64,000 nucleotides of DNA from Vicinamibacteria bacterium (GCA_019694155.1 JAIBCN010000174.1:1-64000), one strand, 5' to 3'. Counted from the first letter of the stretch, positions 50,387 through 59,592 are shown. Numbers and translations: made by a program. Notes: generated from the letters alone by a model not told the origin.

Positions 50387-52333
50387 CTATCGAACGACGC
50401 GGATCGTCGCCTCGATTCGAGAGTCTCCCGCGGGAGCCTTCGTCCTCGCGGTGAGGACATGGCCGCGGTCCTCCTCGGGTCCCGACGTGATCGATCCCGG
50501 CGGTCCGGGAACCTTCAGCTTCCCGATCTCGCGCGTGACCTCCGCCTGTTTCGGCTCGTCGATCGACACCCTTATCGCGGGCCCCACGCCGTTACGGAAG
50601 ACGCCGGGGGTTTCGATCTCGAACGGGGTGTCCGACTGCAGCCGCCATTCGATCGATGCGGGGCTCGCGAGCGTGAAGTGGTCGGAGACCCGGAAGGCGG
50701 CGCCGTCGAAGGCGAAGGTGCGGGTGAACGACCGCAGCCCGCCGGCTTTCGGATACGCCGCCGCGAGGTCCGCCACGATGGTGACCTTCGAAGAGGCGGC
50801 CTCGATGTCCCGAATCCGGATGCCATCGAAGCCCGCGTACGGCGCCCCGCGCCAGACATCGTGATCGCCCTCCACTCCCTGTCCCACGCCCTCGAACGTC
50901 ACGGTATTGTGATTGCGCGCGGTCGGGAGACCCGCGTAGCCGGTGTCTCCGGTCAGGTACCGGCCGTTTGCATAGATGATGAAGCTCCCCGCGTCGGGAT
51001 GCGCGTGGCCGCTGTCGAGGGACCACTCGGGCAGCGTCCCCAGGAGCGCGGCCGTGCGATGCCCCTCGGGCGGGCCCGCCTTGAAGGCGAACGCGAGGGC
51101 GTCCTTCTCCCAGGAGGTGCGGTAGTAGAAGACGCCCATGTCCTTGAAGTGATGCTGCAGGGGGAAGGCGCTCATCGGCGCGGGCCGGATCGCGGCATCG
51201 CGCCACAGAAGGGTCCAGTACTCCTCGAGGTTCGAATGTCCGAAAGCCGCATAGCGCTCCGCGATCGCCTGCGCCTCGGGGTCCTTGAACCGGGCGGCGA
51301 CGCGATACATGACGTTGAAGTTGCTCTGCAGGGCGCCTCCCGGGAACGCGCGTTCGTAGTCGGCGCCCTTCTTCGCGCGGGTCAGGGGACCCTCCCAGAT
51401 GTCGCCGAAGTCGAAGACGTTCTGGCCGTCGGGCAGCAGGGCGTGAGCGAGCAGCGTCTTCCAGTTGCGGAACACATCGCGATCCCACAGGCTCTCGCCC
51501 GTCGCATGCTCCCACGCGTCGAGGAAATGGACGAGCCAGGGTGTCGAGAAGATCCAGTACTCCATGCCCTCGTAGTAGTAGCCGTCCGGGCTCAGGAGCT
51601 GACCCGCGCGATGGTGATGGGCGCGCGCGAGCGCCGCCCATCGCTCCGCGTCCTTCGACTCCCCCATCAGGGCGAGGGCCGCGATGCCGAGGCCCGAGGT
51701 GGGAATGAAGTCGTGATTCTGGGTGAAGCGCAGCGTCTTTCCGGGCCTGGGGAGGAAGGCGTCGTACACGAGGTTCGCGTGGCGCTCGAGGGAGGCCGCG
51801 ATGCGCGAACGCTCCGCGGGCGTGAAATCGTCGTGGAGGAGGTCGTAGGCCCAGCCCAGCGCGTAGAGGAGGTGTCCGGCGGCCAGATCCGTGTTGGGCT
51901 TGTTGTACGTATATCCCCACGGCTCGTAGTCGATGGCGGCAAGCGTCCATGCCTTGGCTGCGGCGAGGTACTCGGGCTTGCGCTCCACCGCCCAGGCGAG
52001 GCTGATCTCCGCCACCGCGAAGGCGACATTGTTCTGCGACCGGCGTTCCTGGGGCCCGGGAACGGGCGGCGGCGCCCCCTTCATGGCCGCGAGATTCGCG
52101 AGGACCTTCGTCCACTCCACGCGGTGCGTGGTGCGGGCGCGATCGCGCAGCGCCTGAAGGCCCTCCTTCGTCACGAAGACGCGGGGATGGACCCCCACGA
52201 GTTCGGGCTTGAGCGCGACCTTGTGGGCGAGGAGTTCGGCGAACGAGGGGATCGCGTCTCCCGCGCGAGCCGATGCCGCCACCGTCAGGGCCAGGGCCAG
52301 CGCCCCGGCGCTCCATCTCATCATCATTGTCAT
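50387..52333 (-). CDS. Heparinase II/III-like polysaccharide lyase, exported
   Basis: 648 aa. Signal peptide WSAGALALALTVAASARA. An alpha/alpha-toroid domain (about 50-340; YALGWAYDLLHDDFTPAERS, TQNHDFIPTSGLGIAALAL with the Asn-His often at the lyase active site, YYEGMEYWIFSTPWLVHFLD) precedes a beta-sandwich heparinase II/III domain (about 360-645; SLDSGHAHPDAGSFIIYANG, ARNHNTVTFEGVGQG). These enzymes cleave uronate-containing polysaccharides by beta-elimination and leave unsaturated uronate. The downstream pathway genes kdgF, kduI-like and kduD in the same operon fit that product. The polymer (alginate, glycosaminoglycan, ulvan-like) is open. Its ATG overlaps the transporter stop. Confidence 0.87.
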   Translation of the reverse strand: MTMMMRWSAGALALALTVAASARAGDAIPSFAELLAHKVALKPELVGVHPRVFVTKEGLQALRDRARTTHRVEWTKVLANLAAMKGAPPPVPGPQERRSQNNVAFAVAEISLAWAVERKPEYLAAAKAWTLAAIDYEPWGYTYNKPNTDLAAGHLLYALGWAYDLLHDDFTPAERSRIAASLERHANLVYDAFLPRPGKTLRFTQNHDFIPTSGLGIAALALMGESKDAERWAALARAHHHRAGQLLSPDGYYYEGMEYWIFSTPWLVHFLDAWEHATGESLWDRDVFRNWKTLLAHALLPDGQNVFDFGDIWEGPLTRAKKGADYERAFPGGALQSNFNVMYRVAARFKDPEAQAIAERYAAFGHSNLEEYWTLLWRDAAIRPAPMSAFPLQHHFKDMGVFYYRTSWEKDALAFAFKAGPPEGHRTAALLGTLPEWSLDSGHAHPDAGSFIIYANGRYLTGDTGYAGLPTARNHNTVTFEGVGQGVEGDHDVWRGAPYAGFDGIRIRDIEAASSKVTIVADLAAAYPKAGGLRSFTRTFAFDGAAFRVSDHFTLASPASIEWRLQSDTPFEIETPGVFRNGVGPAIRVSIDEPKQAEVTREIGKLKVPGPPGSITSGPEEDRGHVLTARTKAPAGDSRIEATIRVVR

Positions 52334-53604
52334 GCCGCCTGTTCCTTGGGTTCAACGACCACGGTTCCGATACGGCCCGCGAGCGCGAGCGTCACCACGA
52401 GCCCGGCGGGGCCGAGCACTCCCGCGATCAGGAACACGGGCGTGTAGCCGTAGCGATCCACGATCCGTCCGGTGGCCCAGGTGAAGAGGACGCTCGCGAC
52501 CGCGGCGGCGAGGCCTCCCAGGCCGAACACCGAGCCCACCGCGCTGCCGGGAAAGAAGTCGCTCGGCAGGGTCTGGAGATTGTTCACCCAGACCTGGAAC
52601 CCGAAGAGCACCACCGCCATCCAGGCGAGCGCCGCATAGGGATCGTTCGCCCGCATGGCGAGGATCCCCGCGGGCGTCAGCATGGCGCCGAAGATCATCA
52701 CCGCCTTGCGCGCGCGGTCGACCGTCCATCCGCGGGAGATGAGCGCGCCCGAGGCATAGCCGCCGGAGAGGGCGCCGAGGCCGCCCGCGAGGAAGGGAAG
52801 CCAGGCGGAAAGGCCCACCTGCTGGAGGCTGAAGCCGCGCGCCTCCTGCAGATACGAAGGGAGCCAGAAGATGTAGAGCCACCAGATCGGGTCCGTGATG
52901 AACCGGCCCATGATCACCGCCCAGGTCTGGCGATAGCGGAGCAGTTGGCCCCAGGACGGGCTCCACGCCTTCCCCGCGGGCGCGGCGGAAGCGCCGTCGA
53001 GGATATGGGCGCGTTCTCCTTCGGTGATCCAGGGATGCTGCGCGGGCGAGCGAAAGAAGACAAGCCAGAGCGCGAGCCAGATGAAGCCCAGAGCGCCCGT
53101 CACCACGAAGGTGGCGCGCCAGCCGTAGACGGTGGCGAGCCAGGCGATGATGGGCGGCGACAAGGCGCCTCCGACCGCGGCCCCGGTGTTGAAGATGCCC
53201 ATGCCGAACGCCCGCTCCCGAACGGGGAACCACTCCCCCACCACCTTGGCGGCGCCCGGCCAGTTCCCGGCTTCGCCGAAGCCGAGGGCGGCGCGGAACA
53301 TCGCGAACGCCGACGCGGAGCGCGCGGTCGCGTGAGCGAGGGCGGCGAGGGACCAGACCACGATGGAGAAGACGAAGCCGCGGCGGGTGCCGACCACGTC
53401 GAAGAGCCTCCCCGACACCATCTGGCTGATCCCGTAGAAGACGAGGAAGCTGTTCTGGATCGCCGCGTAGTCGGAGTTCGAGAGCCCGAGGTCCCGGCTG
53501 ATCGCGGTCTTGAGGACGGACACCGTCTGCCGGTCGATGTAATTGATGACGGTGGCCAGGAAGACGAGGCCGACCATGAACCAGCGGAGGCCGCCGATCT
53601 TCAT
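52330..53604 (-). CDS. ExuT-like MFS hexuronate transporter (ACS family)
   Basis: 424 aa, twelve helices. The N-terminus LRWFMVGLVFLATVINYIDRQTVSV has the anion:cation symporter signature INYxDR. It is followed by SGRLFDVVGTRRGF, AALGFGEAGNWPGAAKVVGEW and FNTGAAVGGALSPP, which are typical of hexuronate/glucarate transporters. It would import uronate mono- or disaccharides, or DKI-type products, across the inner membrane. Start and stop overlap both neighbours by 4 nt (ATGA), so it is firmly in the operon. Confidence 0.9.
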   Translation of the reverse strand: MKIGGLRWFMVGLVFLATVINYIDRQTVSVLKTAISRDLGLSNSDYAAIQNSFLVFYGISQMVSGRLFDVVGTRRGFVFSIVVWSLAALAHATARSASAFAMFRAALGFGEAGNWPGAAKVVGEWFPVRERAFGMGIFNTGAAVGGALSPPIIAWLATVYGWRATFVVTGALGFIWLALWLVFFRSPAQHPWITEGERAHILDGASAAPAGKAWSPSWGQLLRYRQTWAVIMGRFITDPIWWLYIFWLPSYLQEARGFSLQQVGLSAWLPFLAGGLGALSGGYASGALISRGWTVDRARKAVMIFGAMLTPAGILAMRANDPYAALAWMAVVLFGFQVWVNNLQTLPSDFFPGSAVGSVFGLGGLAAAVASVLFTWATGRIVDRYGYTPVFLIAGVLGPAGLVVTLALAGRIGTVVVEPKEQAA

Positions 53605-54359
53605 CGCATGTTCATCCCGCCGTTGATCTCGATGGTTTCGCCGGTCAGGAAGGAGGCATCGGAGGAGGCGAGGAAGGCCACCACCGTGGCCACCTCGTCG
53701 GGCGTCCCGGCGCGGCCGAGGAGAACGCCCTTGGCCGCGTTCGCGAACGCATCGGGCGCGGTGAAGCGCCCATGGAACGCGGTCTCGCCGATGAGGCCGG
53801 GGGCCACGCAGTTGACGCGAACCCCGTGGGGCGACATCTCCTTCGCCAGGGCCTTGGTGAGGGAGACGATGGCGCCTTTGGACGTGGCGTAGGCTCCGGC
53901 TCCGGGGCCGCCTCCGTTCCAGGCGGCGAGCGAGGACATGTTGATGATGGCCCCGCTCCGGCGCGCCACCATGGCCGGGCCCACCGCGCGGGACACCAGG
54001 AAGGCGCTCGTGAGGTTCACGTCGATCACCGAGCGGAAGAATTCCTCGCTCATGGACAGGAGCGGCTGGCGCGCGATGAGGTCGCCTGCGTTGTTCACCA
54101 GGATGTCGATGGTCTCGAAGCGAGCGATCACCGCGTCGACGAGAGCCTTCACCTCGTCCGTTTTCGTGAGATCCGCCTGGAAGGCAGCGGCGTCCGCCCC
54201 GGCCGCCTTGAGAGACCCGACCACCTCCTCGGCGCCCTCCCGGCTCTTCATGTAGTGAACCGCTACGCGCGCTCCTCTCTTCCCCAGAGTGAGAGCGCAG
54301 GCGCGGCCGAGACCGGCGCCTCCGCCCGTTACCAGAGCCACGCCTTGGATCGCCGTCAT
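53601..54359 (-). CDS. SDR-family oxidoreductase, possible uronate (DEH) reductase
   Basis: 252 aa from the ATG with AGGAGG 9 nt upstream; an in-frame GTG/ATG 21 codons earlier has no such site. Classical SDR: cofactor loop VTGGGAGLGRACALTLG, NNAG in DILVNNAGDLIA, catalytic Ser in INMSSLAAW and Tyr-Lys in AYATSKGAIVSLTKAL, and FLTGETIEINGGMNMR at the end. The locus already has KduD, so this one may reduce the open-chain ketouronate (like alginate DEH reductases, which are SDRs) or another intermediate. Substrate specificity cannot be read directly. Confidence 0.85.
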   Translation of the reverse strand: MTAIQGVALVTGGGAGLGRACALTLGKRGARVAVHYMKSREGAEEVVGSLKAAGADAAAFQADLTKTDEVKALVDAVIARFETIDILVNNAGDLIARQPLLSMSEEFFRSVIDVNLTSAFLVSRAVGPAMVARRSGAIINMSSLAAWNGGGPGAGAYATSKGAIVSLTKALAKEMSPHGVRVNCVAPGLIGETAFHGRFTAPDAFANAAKGVLLGRAGTPDEVATVVAFLASSDASFLTGETIEINGGMNMR

Positions 54360-54399
54360 GTTCGTAACCTCCTCAGGGACAGAGGCGGCTGACCGCGGC

Positions 54400-55164
54400 C
54401 TATCGGCCGAGCCACCCGCCATCGACGGCCAGGATCTGGCCGTTTACGTAGTCGGATGCGCGTGAGGCCAGGAACACCGCGGCTCCCCCGACATCAGAGG
54501 GTTCGCCCCAGCGTCCGGCGGGGATGCGATCGAGGATGTGGCGGCTGCGCGCCTCATCCTTCTGCAGCGCCTCGGTGTTGTCGGTGCGGAAATAGCCGGG
54601 CGCGATGGCGTTGACGTTGATCCCCTCGACCGCCCACTCGTTCGAGAGCTCACGCGTGAGTCCCGCGATCGCGCTCTTCGAGGCGGCGTACGCCGGCACG
54701 TTGAGGCCGCCTTGAAAAGACAGGAGCGACGCGATGTTGATGATCTTGCCGCCGCGACCCGTCTCCAGGAGATGACGACCGGCCGCGCGGCACAACCGGA
54801 AAACGCCGTTGAGATTCACATCGATGACGGCCGCCCAGTCCTCGTCCGATGTGCTCACGGTCGGCCCGCGCCTGATGATGCCCGCGTTGTTGACCACGAT
54901 GTCGAGGCCGCCGAGTGAAGCCACGGTCTCGACGACCAGGCGGTCGGGAGCCTGCGGGTCGGCCATGTCGGCGACCACAGCCACCGCCTTGCCGCCGGAG
55001 GCCCGCACCGCCTCGCAGGTTTCCTCCGGGGAGGTGGCGTTCCCGTGGACGGCCACGTCGGCCCCGGCCTCGGCGAGGGCCCGGGCGATGGCGGCGCCGA
55101 TGCCGCGCGAGGCGCCCGTCACGAGGGCCGCGCATCCGTCGAGAGAAAACATGCCCTTCGCCAT
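54400..55164 (-). CDS. kduD: 2-dehydro-3-deoxy-D-gluconate 5-dehydrogenase KduD
   Basis: 254 aa classical SDR. It shows the KduD-specific pattern: MFSLDGCAALVTGASRGIG, NNAGIIRRGP, GGKIINIASLLSFQGG, VPAYAASKSAIAGLTRELSN, GINVNAIAPGYFRTDNTEAL, and ILDRIPAGRWGEP with ASDYVNGQILAVDGGWLGR at the end. KduD oxidises/reduces between 2,5-diketo-3-deoxygluconate and KDG with NAD(H), the step after KduI. It lies between kdgF and the second SDR. Confidence 0.92.
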   Translation of the reverse strand: MAKGMFSLDGCAALVTGASRGIGAAIARALAEAGADVAVHGNATSPEETCEAVRASGGKAVAVVADMADPQAPDRLVVETVASLGGLDIVVNNAGIIRRGPTVSTSDEDWAAVIDVNLNGVFRLCRAAGRHLLETGRGGKIINIASLLSFQGGLNVPAYAASKSAIAGLTRELSNEWAVEGINVNAIAPGYFRTDNTEALQKDEARSRHILDRIPAGRWGEPSDVGGAAVFLASRASDYVNGQILAVDGGWLGR

Positions 55165-55174
55165 GGCCCTGACC

Positions 55175-55528
55175 TCAGGCGTTCGGCTTCAGAAAGTCCT
55201 CGCGGATGGGCGAGAAGATATCGATGAGCACCACCTCATCGTCGAGCATGGTGGCGCCGTGCCAGAAGCCGCTCGGGAAGAGAAGGACATCGCCCGGTCC
55301 GAAGGTCTTCTCTTCGGACCCGACCACGAAGCGCACGCGGCCCTTCTCGATCATGGTCATCTGCTCGTGGACGTGATCGTGCGCGGCCGTCACCGTGCCC
55401 GGAGCGAAGGTGAGCCGGCAGATCATCAGGCTGGCGCCGTGGATCATCTGACGCACGACGCCCTCCGCGAGGGTTTCCTTCGGAATGGTCGCCCAGTTCC
55501 AGGTCTGGTGGGGCACGGGGGCGGGCAT
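55175..55528 (-). CDS. kdgF: KdgF-like cupin, unsaturated-uronate converting enzyme
   Basis: 117 aa single cupin. GTVTAAHDHVHEQMTMIEKG gives the His-x-His-x3-Gln metal set (His-His-Gln), GPGDVLLFPSGFWHGA gives the second His, and VVLIDIFSPIREDFL is the KdgF ending. KdgF opens 4,5-unsaturated galacturonate or mannuronate/glucuronate rings to the linear ketouronate DKI. The ATG at 55528 is chosen because it begins the cupin region; the open frame above it is antisense-like. It lies 2 nt downstream of the KduI-like gene. Confidence 0.88.
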   Translation of the reverse strand: MPAPVPHQTWNWATIPKETLAEGVVRQMIHGASLMICRLTFAPGTVTAAHDHVHEQMTMIEKGRVRFVVGSEEKTFGPGDVLLFPSGFWHGATMLDDEVVLIDIFSPIREDFLKPNA

Positions 55529-55530
55529 GG

Positions 55531-56370
55531 TCACTTCGCCTTCCCCGCATCCAGTCCGGAGCCCGTCTGCTGGAAATCGGGATGGACGTTGACCACGCCG
55601 AAGAGACGGTCCTCCGCCTCGCGGTTCGCCGCCATCATCCACAGGAAGTTGATCGATCCGCCGGGGGCGGCGACGTTCGGATGGTAGCCCTTCGGCATGA
55701 GGACCACGTCGCCCTCTCGAACCACCACCGCGAGTTCGGGCGTGGTCTTGTCCGTGTACACGAGCTGAAGGCCGAAAGCGGGCGCCGGCATGTCGATGTA
55801 GAGATAGGCCTCCTCGGCGAGGGCCGCGTGTTCGTGAGGCGGCCAGGACGTCCAGTTGCCCGGCGCCGAGAATGTGACGCCGGCCATGATCCGGCCCGCC
55901 TGGATGTTCTTGCCCAGGAGGACGTTCAGAGTCCGTTGCGCCGCCGGGCCTCCCGCGTTGAAGTGGAGGCCCGGATCCTTCTGCACCTCGGCGAAGGGCA
56001 CGAACTGGACGGGAAAGCGCCCGCTGACCGGCGCCGAAATCTCGGCGATGTCACAACCGCCTCGCGAGGGGCGCACCTCGATGGCGCAGTCGCGCGGCGC
56101 GTAGAGGGCGTCGTAGCGGCCCATCTCGAAGGCCTTCCCATCGGCGGTGATCGAGGCCGACCCGCCAAGGACGATGAAGCCGGTCTCATGGTCCGCGGTC
56201 GAGAAGGAGACCGGGGCTCCGGCTTCATCCAGAATGATGCGCCCGTAGTGAAGGTGCCGGGCGGAAGTCGGGCCCGGCGCCACCGAGCGCGTGCGGCCCT
56301 TTCCGGACGCGGTGTTTCGGACCACGCAGCTTTCGAGGGAGAGAGGACGTTCGGCGATAGCGGGACTCAT
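55531..56370 (-). CDS. KduI/IolB-family uronate isomerase
   Basis: 279 aa from the ATG with AAAGGAAAC upstream. Bicupin of the KduI family. The C-terminal half, APGNWTSWPPHEH (zinc His), EEAYLYIDMP and EGDVVLMPKGYHPNVAAPGG, is closer to IolB (5-deoxy-glucuronate isomerase) than to E. coli KduI. In this operon, between a lyase system and KduD, the expected job is DKI to 2,5-diketo-3-deoxygluconate, that is, a KduI function on an IolB-like backbone. Overlaps the upstream gene by 4 nt. Confidence 0.83.
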   Translation of the reverse strand: MSPAIAERPLSLESCVVRNTASGKGRTRSVAPGPTSARHLHYGRIILDEAGAPVSFSTADHETGFIVLGGSASITADGKAFEMGRYDALYAPRDCAIEVRPSRGGCDIAEISAPVSGRFPVQFVPFAEVQKDPGLHFNAGGPAAQRTLNVLLGKNIQAGRIMAGVTFSAPGNWTSWPPHEHAALAEEAYLYIDMPAPAFGLQLVYTDKTTPELAVVVREGDVVLMPKGYHPNVAAPGGSINFLWMMAANREAEDRLFGVVNVHPDFQQTGSGLDAGKAK

Positions 56371-58196
56371 CGTTGTTTCCTTTGCGGCTGGGCGGGTACG
56401 AACAGGGAGAGATCCCACTGCCTCGACTGCGAGGCCCGAAGCTGCAGGTTCGCGGCCTCGTAGGTGACGTGGGCAGAAATCGCGCCGCGGGCGCCGCGGC
56501 CGAGGGGTTCTTCGGGGTCCTGTGTCCGCCGAGACTGAGCCATGGCGAGATCCCCGCCGTGCGTCGGTTCGAGAGCGCTCTCTCCGGTCAGGGGCAGCAC
56601 GAAAGTGATCTTCGAGATCACGACATCCCGCCGGGCCGTGATGTTCTCGGAGCGCGTGAGCGTCGATCCTCTGAGCGTCCACCTGTTCGACACCTCGAAG
56701 CCCGGCTCGACCCATGCCCCGGTTTTGCCGCCCTTGACCGCGAACCGCCGCCACGTGGCGCGCACGGAGCGGCCATCGTCCGAAGGCACGATCTCGTCCG
56801 CGCTGTCACCCACGATGAGAACCCGGCCATCGGGCAACTCGAAATGCGAAGCGCCCGCTGGAAACACCTGCTCCACCGGAACCGCGAAGCCGGGGAGCCC
56901 ATGGGGCGCCGGCAGGTAGTCGGCGACGCCGGGCTTCGTTCCGGTCGTGAACGGAAGCGCGAAGCGCACCGGGCCCTGGCGAACGACCCACACGCCGGAA
57001 GGCCTGTCTCCGTGTCGAAAGAACTCGAAGCGCGCCACCGCGGGGTAGCGGGGCAAGGCGGGAAAGGACTCGAGCTTCTCCGCCGCAAGGACCTTCATGA
57101 GGTTCTCCTCGGCCATGATGGCCTTGCCGAAAAAGCCGACGGTCTGCTGCCACTCCCGGTCCCTGGAGATGTACGCGTAGTTGCCGCGCCCCGGAGCGAA
57201 GACCGAGAGCCCGTGCTGCTCCGGGTTGTAGTCGCGGCTCAGCCAGATCCAGGCGAGACGGTATTCGCTCACGAGGTCCGCGAGCGGGGCCGGCCGGAAT
57301 TCGGGATGGCTGGCGACGAAGGCCACGATCTCCAGGGTGTCGAGGTAGCTGACGACGCCGAGACTGCGGCCCCAGGGATATCCGTAGCCGTCGGGGGAAA
57401 CGAGGTCCCACCAGAGCTTCATCTGCGCCCGCAGGGTGGGCCCGAGGGCCTTGAGAAGGTCCGCGCGGCCCGCTGTTTCCGCGGCCTCGTAGACGTAGCG
57501 CGCGTACTCGTTCGAGTAGCGGTCGTAGCGTCCCGTGGTTCCCGCGTCGTCCGCGTAGAGCGCGCCGCGCGTGAAGGGCTCGGCCGCCCGGTCGAGGAGG
57601 GAGTCGACGAAGGGGCGGTCTTTGAGGACGCCCATCTGATGCGCGAGGGTGGCCACGCGGGAGGCCACTCCAAGATAGTTCTCGGGCAGGTCGATCACCT
57701 GCCGCGTTTTCGGATCGTAGAAGCGCGTGGGATCGAGCAGCGATCTCCAGGCCGCGCGGTCGCTCTCCGAGAGGGAGACCCAGACCGCGTTTCGAGCAAG
57801 GTCCGCGCCGAAGTGGCGGAGGGCGAGGGCGGCGTACAGCTGGGCGAAGGCCTTGCTGCCCTTCGCCGATTCGCTCACACCCACGCGCGCGATCAGCGGC
57901 ACCACGTCGCGTCCGCCCACGGTGCGGACGCCGCGCGTCTCCGCATAGGCGGCCAGGGACCGCACGTAGGTGCCCCAGGAGAATTCGCCGGTGGTGAGGG
58001 CGCCATGGACCCGCTCGGGGAGCGGGCCGCTTTCCGGGATCTGCGCGAAGTGGGCGGCCACCTCGCGGTCGAAGAACGCGTCCACGTCGGCCTTGAGGGT
58101 GGCGGTGGCCACGACCTCCTGGGCTGCGGCCGCGGCGCCCCCCAGGATCACGGCGAGGAGGGCGGCGGCCGTCGCGCGGCCTCTTCCGAGCCTCAT
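56367..58196 (-). CDS. Secreted 609-residue protein of unrecognised family in the uronate operon
   Basis: 609 aa from the ATG overlapping the ROK stop (ATGA). Signal peptide ATAAALLAVILGGAAAAAQ. The N-terminal two-thirds is strongly helical with aromatic motifs (FSWGTYVRSLAAYAE, YSNEYARYVYEAAETAG, LWWDLVSPDGYGYPWGRSLG, WIWLSRDYNPEQHGLSVFAP), suggesting an alpha/alpha toroid like that of many polysaccharide lyases and unsaturated-glucuronyl hydrolases. The last third is beta-rich (VRFALPFTTGTKPGVADYLP, SNRWTLRGSTLTRSENI). I cannot name the family. The two-domain plan plus the locus makes a lyase or hydrolase likely. Confidence 0.7.
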   Translation of the reverse strand: MRLGRGRATAAALLAVILGGAAAAAQEVVATATLKADVDAFFDREVAAHFAQIPESGPLPERVHGALTTGEFSWGTYVRSLAAYAETRGVRTVGGRDVVPLIARVGVSESAKGSKAFAQLYAALALRHFGADLARNAVWVSLSESDRAAWRSLLDPTRFYDPKTRQVIDLPENYLGVASRVATLAHQMGVLKDRPFVDSLLDRAAEPFTRGALYADDAGTTGRYDRYSNEYARYVYEAAETAGRADLLKALGPTLRAQMKLWWDLVSPDGYGYPWGRSLGVVSYLDTLEIVAFVASHPEFRPAPLADLVSEYRLAWIWLSRDYNPEQHGLSVFAPGRGNYAYISRDREWQQTVGFFGKAIMAEENLMKVLAAEKLESFPALPRYPAVARFEFFRHGDRPSGVWVVRQGPVRFALPFTTGTKPGVADYLPAPHGLPGFAVPVEQVFPAGASHFELPDGRVLIVGDSADEIVPSDDGRSVRATWRRFAVKGGKTGAWVEPGFEVSNRWTLRGSTLTRSENITARRDVVISKITFVLPLTGESALEPTHGGDLAMAQSRRTQDPEEPLGRGARGAISAHVTYEAANLQLRASQSRQWDLSLFVPAQPQRKQR

Positions 58197-59407
58197 GCGA
58201 CCACCCGCTCCGCGAACGATCCCGCGGCGACCAGAGCGGCGGCGCCGCGAAGGCGCGGATACTGCTCGGGCGGGACGATGGAGATGGGCGTGGCGCCCGC
58301 GGGCGGCGTCAATGCCCGTTCGGCGAGAGCCGAGCGCACGGTGGCCTCGATCAGGTCCCAGGCCGCGGTGATCTCGCCGCCGATGTAGACGTGGGACGGA
58401 TCGATGGCGTTCACCACCGAGCCGAGCCCGAGGCCCAGGTAGCGCGCGGTGGAAAGAAGCGCGGCCATCGCCTTGCCGTCGCCTCCCCGGGCGCGCGCGA
58501 TGAGGTCGTCCACGGTAAGGGCGGCCACGTCGGCGGCGACCGGCCGCTCGCGGAGGTCGCGGCCGAAATAGCGGGACAGGGTGGCGAGGTTGGAGACGTA
58601 CGCCTCCCAGCATCCCGTCGCCCCGCAGCCGCAGCGCGGCCCGTCGATGTTCAAGGGAATGTGGCCGAACTCGCCCGCGATGTTGTGCTGCCCGCGCACG
58701 AGTTCGCTGCCGAGAACGATACCCACGCCGAGACCATCGGAGACCGTGATGTAGACGAAGTTGGTGGGGGCCTTCGCGTCGCGGCTGGCCCAGAGCTGGG
58801 CGAGCGCGCAAGCCTTGCCGGAGTTCTCGATCTGCACGGGCAGGCCAAGGGCCGCCGCCATCGGATCGCGGAGAGAGACGTCCTTCCAGCCGAGGTTGGG
58901 CGCGAGCAGGACGCGCCCGGCGCCGGACTCGACCATGCCGGGCACGACCACGCCCACGCCCTGGCAGCGCCCGAGGTCCTTGTGCTCGATCAGCACCGCC
59001 TTGATCCGCTTCACCAGGTCCGCGACGAAGCGCTTCGGCTCGCGCTCGGTCGGGAAGCTGGTGACGCTCGCGAGCTGACGGCCCAGAAGGTCGGTGACCA
59101 TCAGGAAGGTGCGCGTCGGACGGATGTCCACCGCGACCACGCACCGCTTCCTCGAGTCGATATAGAGGAAGGTTGGCTTGCGGCCGCGCTTGGCTTCGCC
59201 GGTGGCGCCTTCGAAGATCGCGCCTTCCTGGATGAGCTCGTTCACCAGCAGGCTCACCGCGCCCCGCCTCGTTCCCATGAGCCGCGCGAGGTCCGCGCGG
59301 GAAATCGGCTGATTGGTGCGGATGAGGTTCAAGGCGATGCGCCGGTTGATCTCCCGGGTCGTGCCGCGGGTGGCGACGCGGAGATTCTGAGGGTGAACGG
59401 AGCGCAT
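58193..59407 (-). CDS. ROK-family transcriptional repressor
   Basis: 404 aa. N-terminal winged HTH (about 20-80; RRIALNLIRTNQPISRADLA, TRRGAVSLLVNELIQEGAIF), then a ROK sugar-sensing domain with GVGVVVPGMVESGAGRVL, ENSGKACALAQLW and the zinc motif EFGHIPLNIDGPRCGCGATGCWE. ROK repressors (Mlc, NagC, XylR) are released by sugars or sugar-phosphates. It heads the operon by a 4-nt overlap and is divergent from the receptor. A 24-bp site lies over its own start codon and a similar one over the receptor promoter. No SD is present, so the messenger may be nearly leaderless. Confidence 0.92.
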   Translation of the reverse strand: MRSVHPQNLRVATRGTTREINRRIALNLIRTNQPISRADLARLMGTRRGAVSLLVNELIQEGAIFEGATGEAKRGRKPTFLYIDSRKRCVVAVDIRPTRTFLMVTDLLGRQLASVTSFPTEREPKRFVADLVKRIKAVLIEHKDLGRCQGVGVVVPGMVESGAGRVLLAPNLGWKDVSLRDPMAAALGLPVQIENSGKACALAQLWASRDAKAPTNFVYITVSDGLGVGIVLGSELVRGQHNIAGEFGHIPLNIDGPRCGCGATGCWEAYVSNLATLSRYFGRDLRERPVAADVAALTVDDLIARARGGDGKAMAALLSTARYLGLGLGSVVNAIDPSHVYIGGEITAAWDLIEATVRSALAERALTPPAGATPISIVPPEQYPRLRGAAALVAAGSFAERVVA

Positions 59408-59429
59408 TTGTCTTATCTACGTTCAATAT
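59406..59429 (-). promoter_or_regulatory. ROK operator-like site at the ROK gene start
   Basis: Minus strand ATATTGAACGTAGATAAGACAAAT, which shares 16 of 24 positions with the receptor-side site and the same outer ATATTG...GACAAAT ends. It covers the probable -10 (TATATT) to start-codon region of the ROK gene, so bound repressor would block its own operon. Confidence 0.55.
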
Positions 59430-59562
59430 AACCCGAAGGGCCGCCGCCGACGCAAGCATTTTCTCCGCGCCTTCTCGCCTCCAGGGCCTGTTTGCGAGCC
59501 TCCGTGCGGTGATGCGCGGGGGCCCTGCCTCGCGGCTCCAACCCTGAGGGCCCAATTTCCTC

Positions 59563-59592
59563 TTGACAGGGGAACGAATGCGGACATATTGT
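59563..59592 (+). promoter_or_regulatory. Promoter of the TonB-dependent receptor gene
   Basis: -35 TTGACA (59563-59568, perfect), 18-bp spacer, -10 TATTGT (59587-59592, 4 of 6). The predicted start is about 50 nt before the receptor ATG. It overlaps the ROK operator-like site at 59586-59609. Confidence 0.6.

Noticed and set aside
58197-59555. Upstream extension of the 609-residue protein's frame across the ROK gene
   Set aside because: Arg-rich out-of-frame translation of the ROK gene. The ATG overlapping the ROK stop opens a proper signal peptide.
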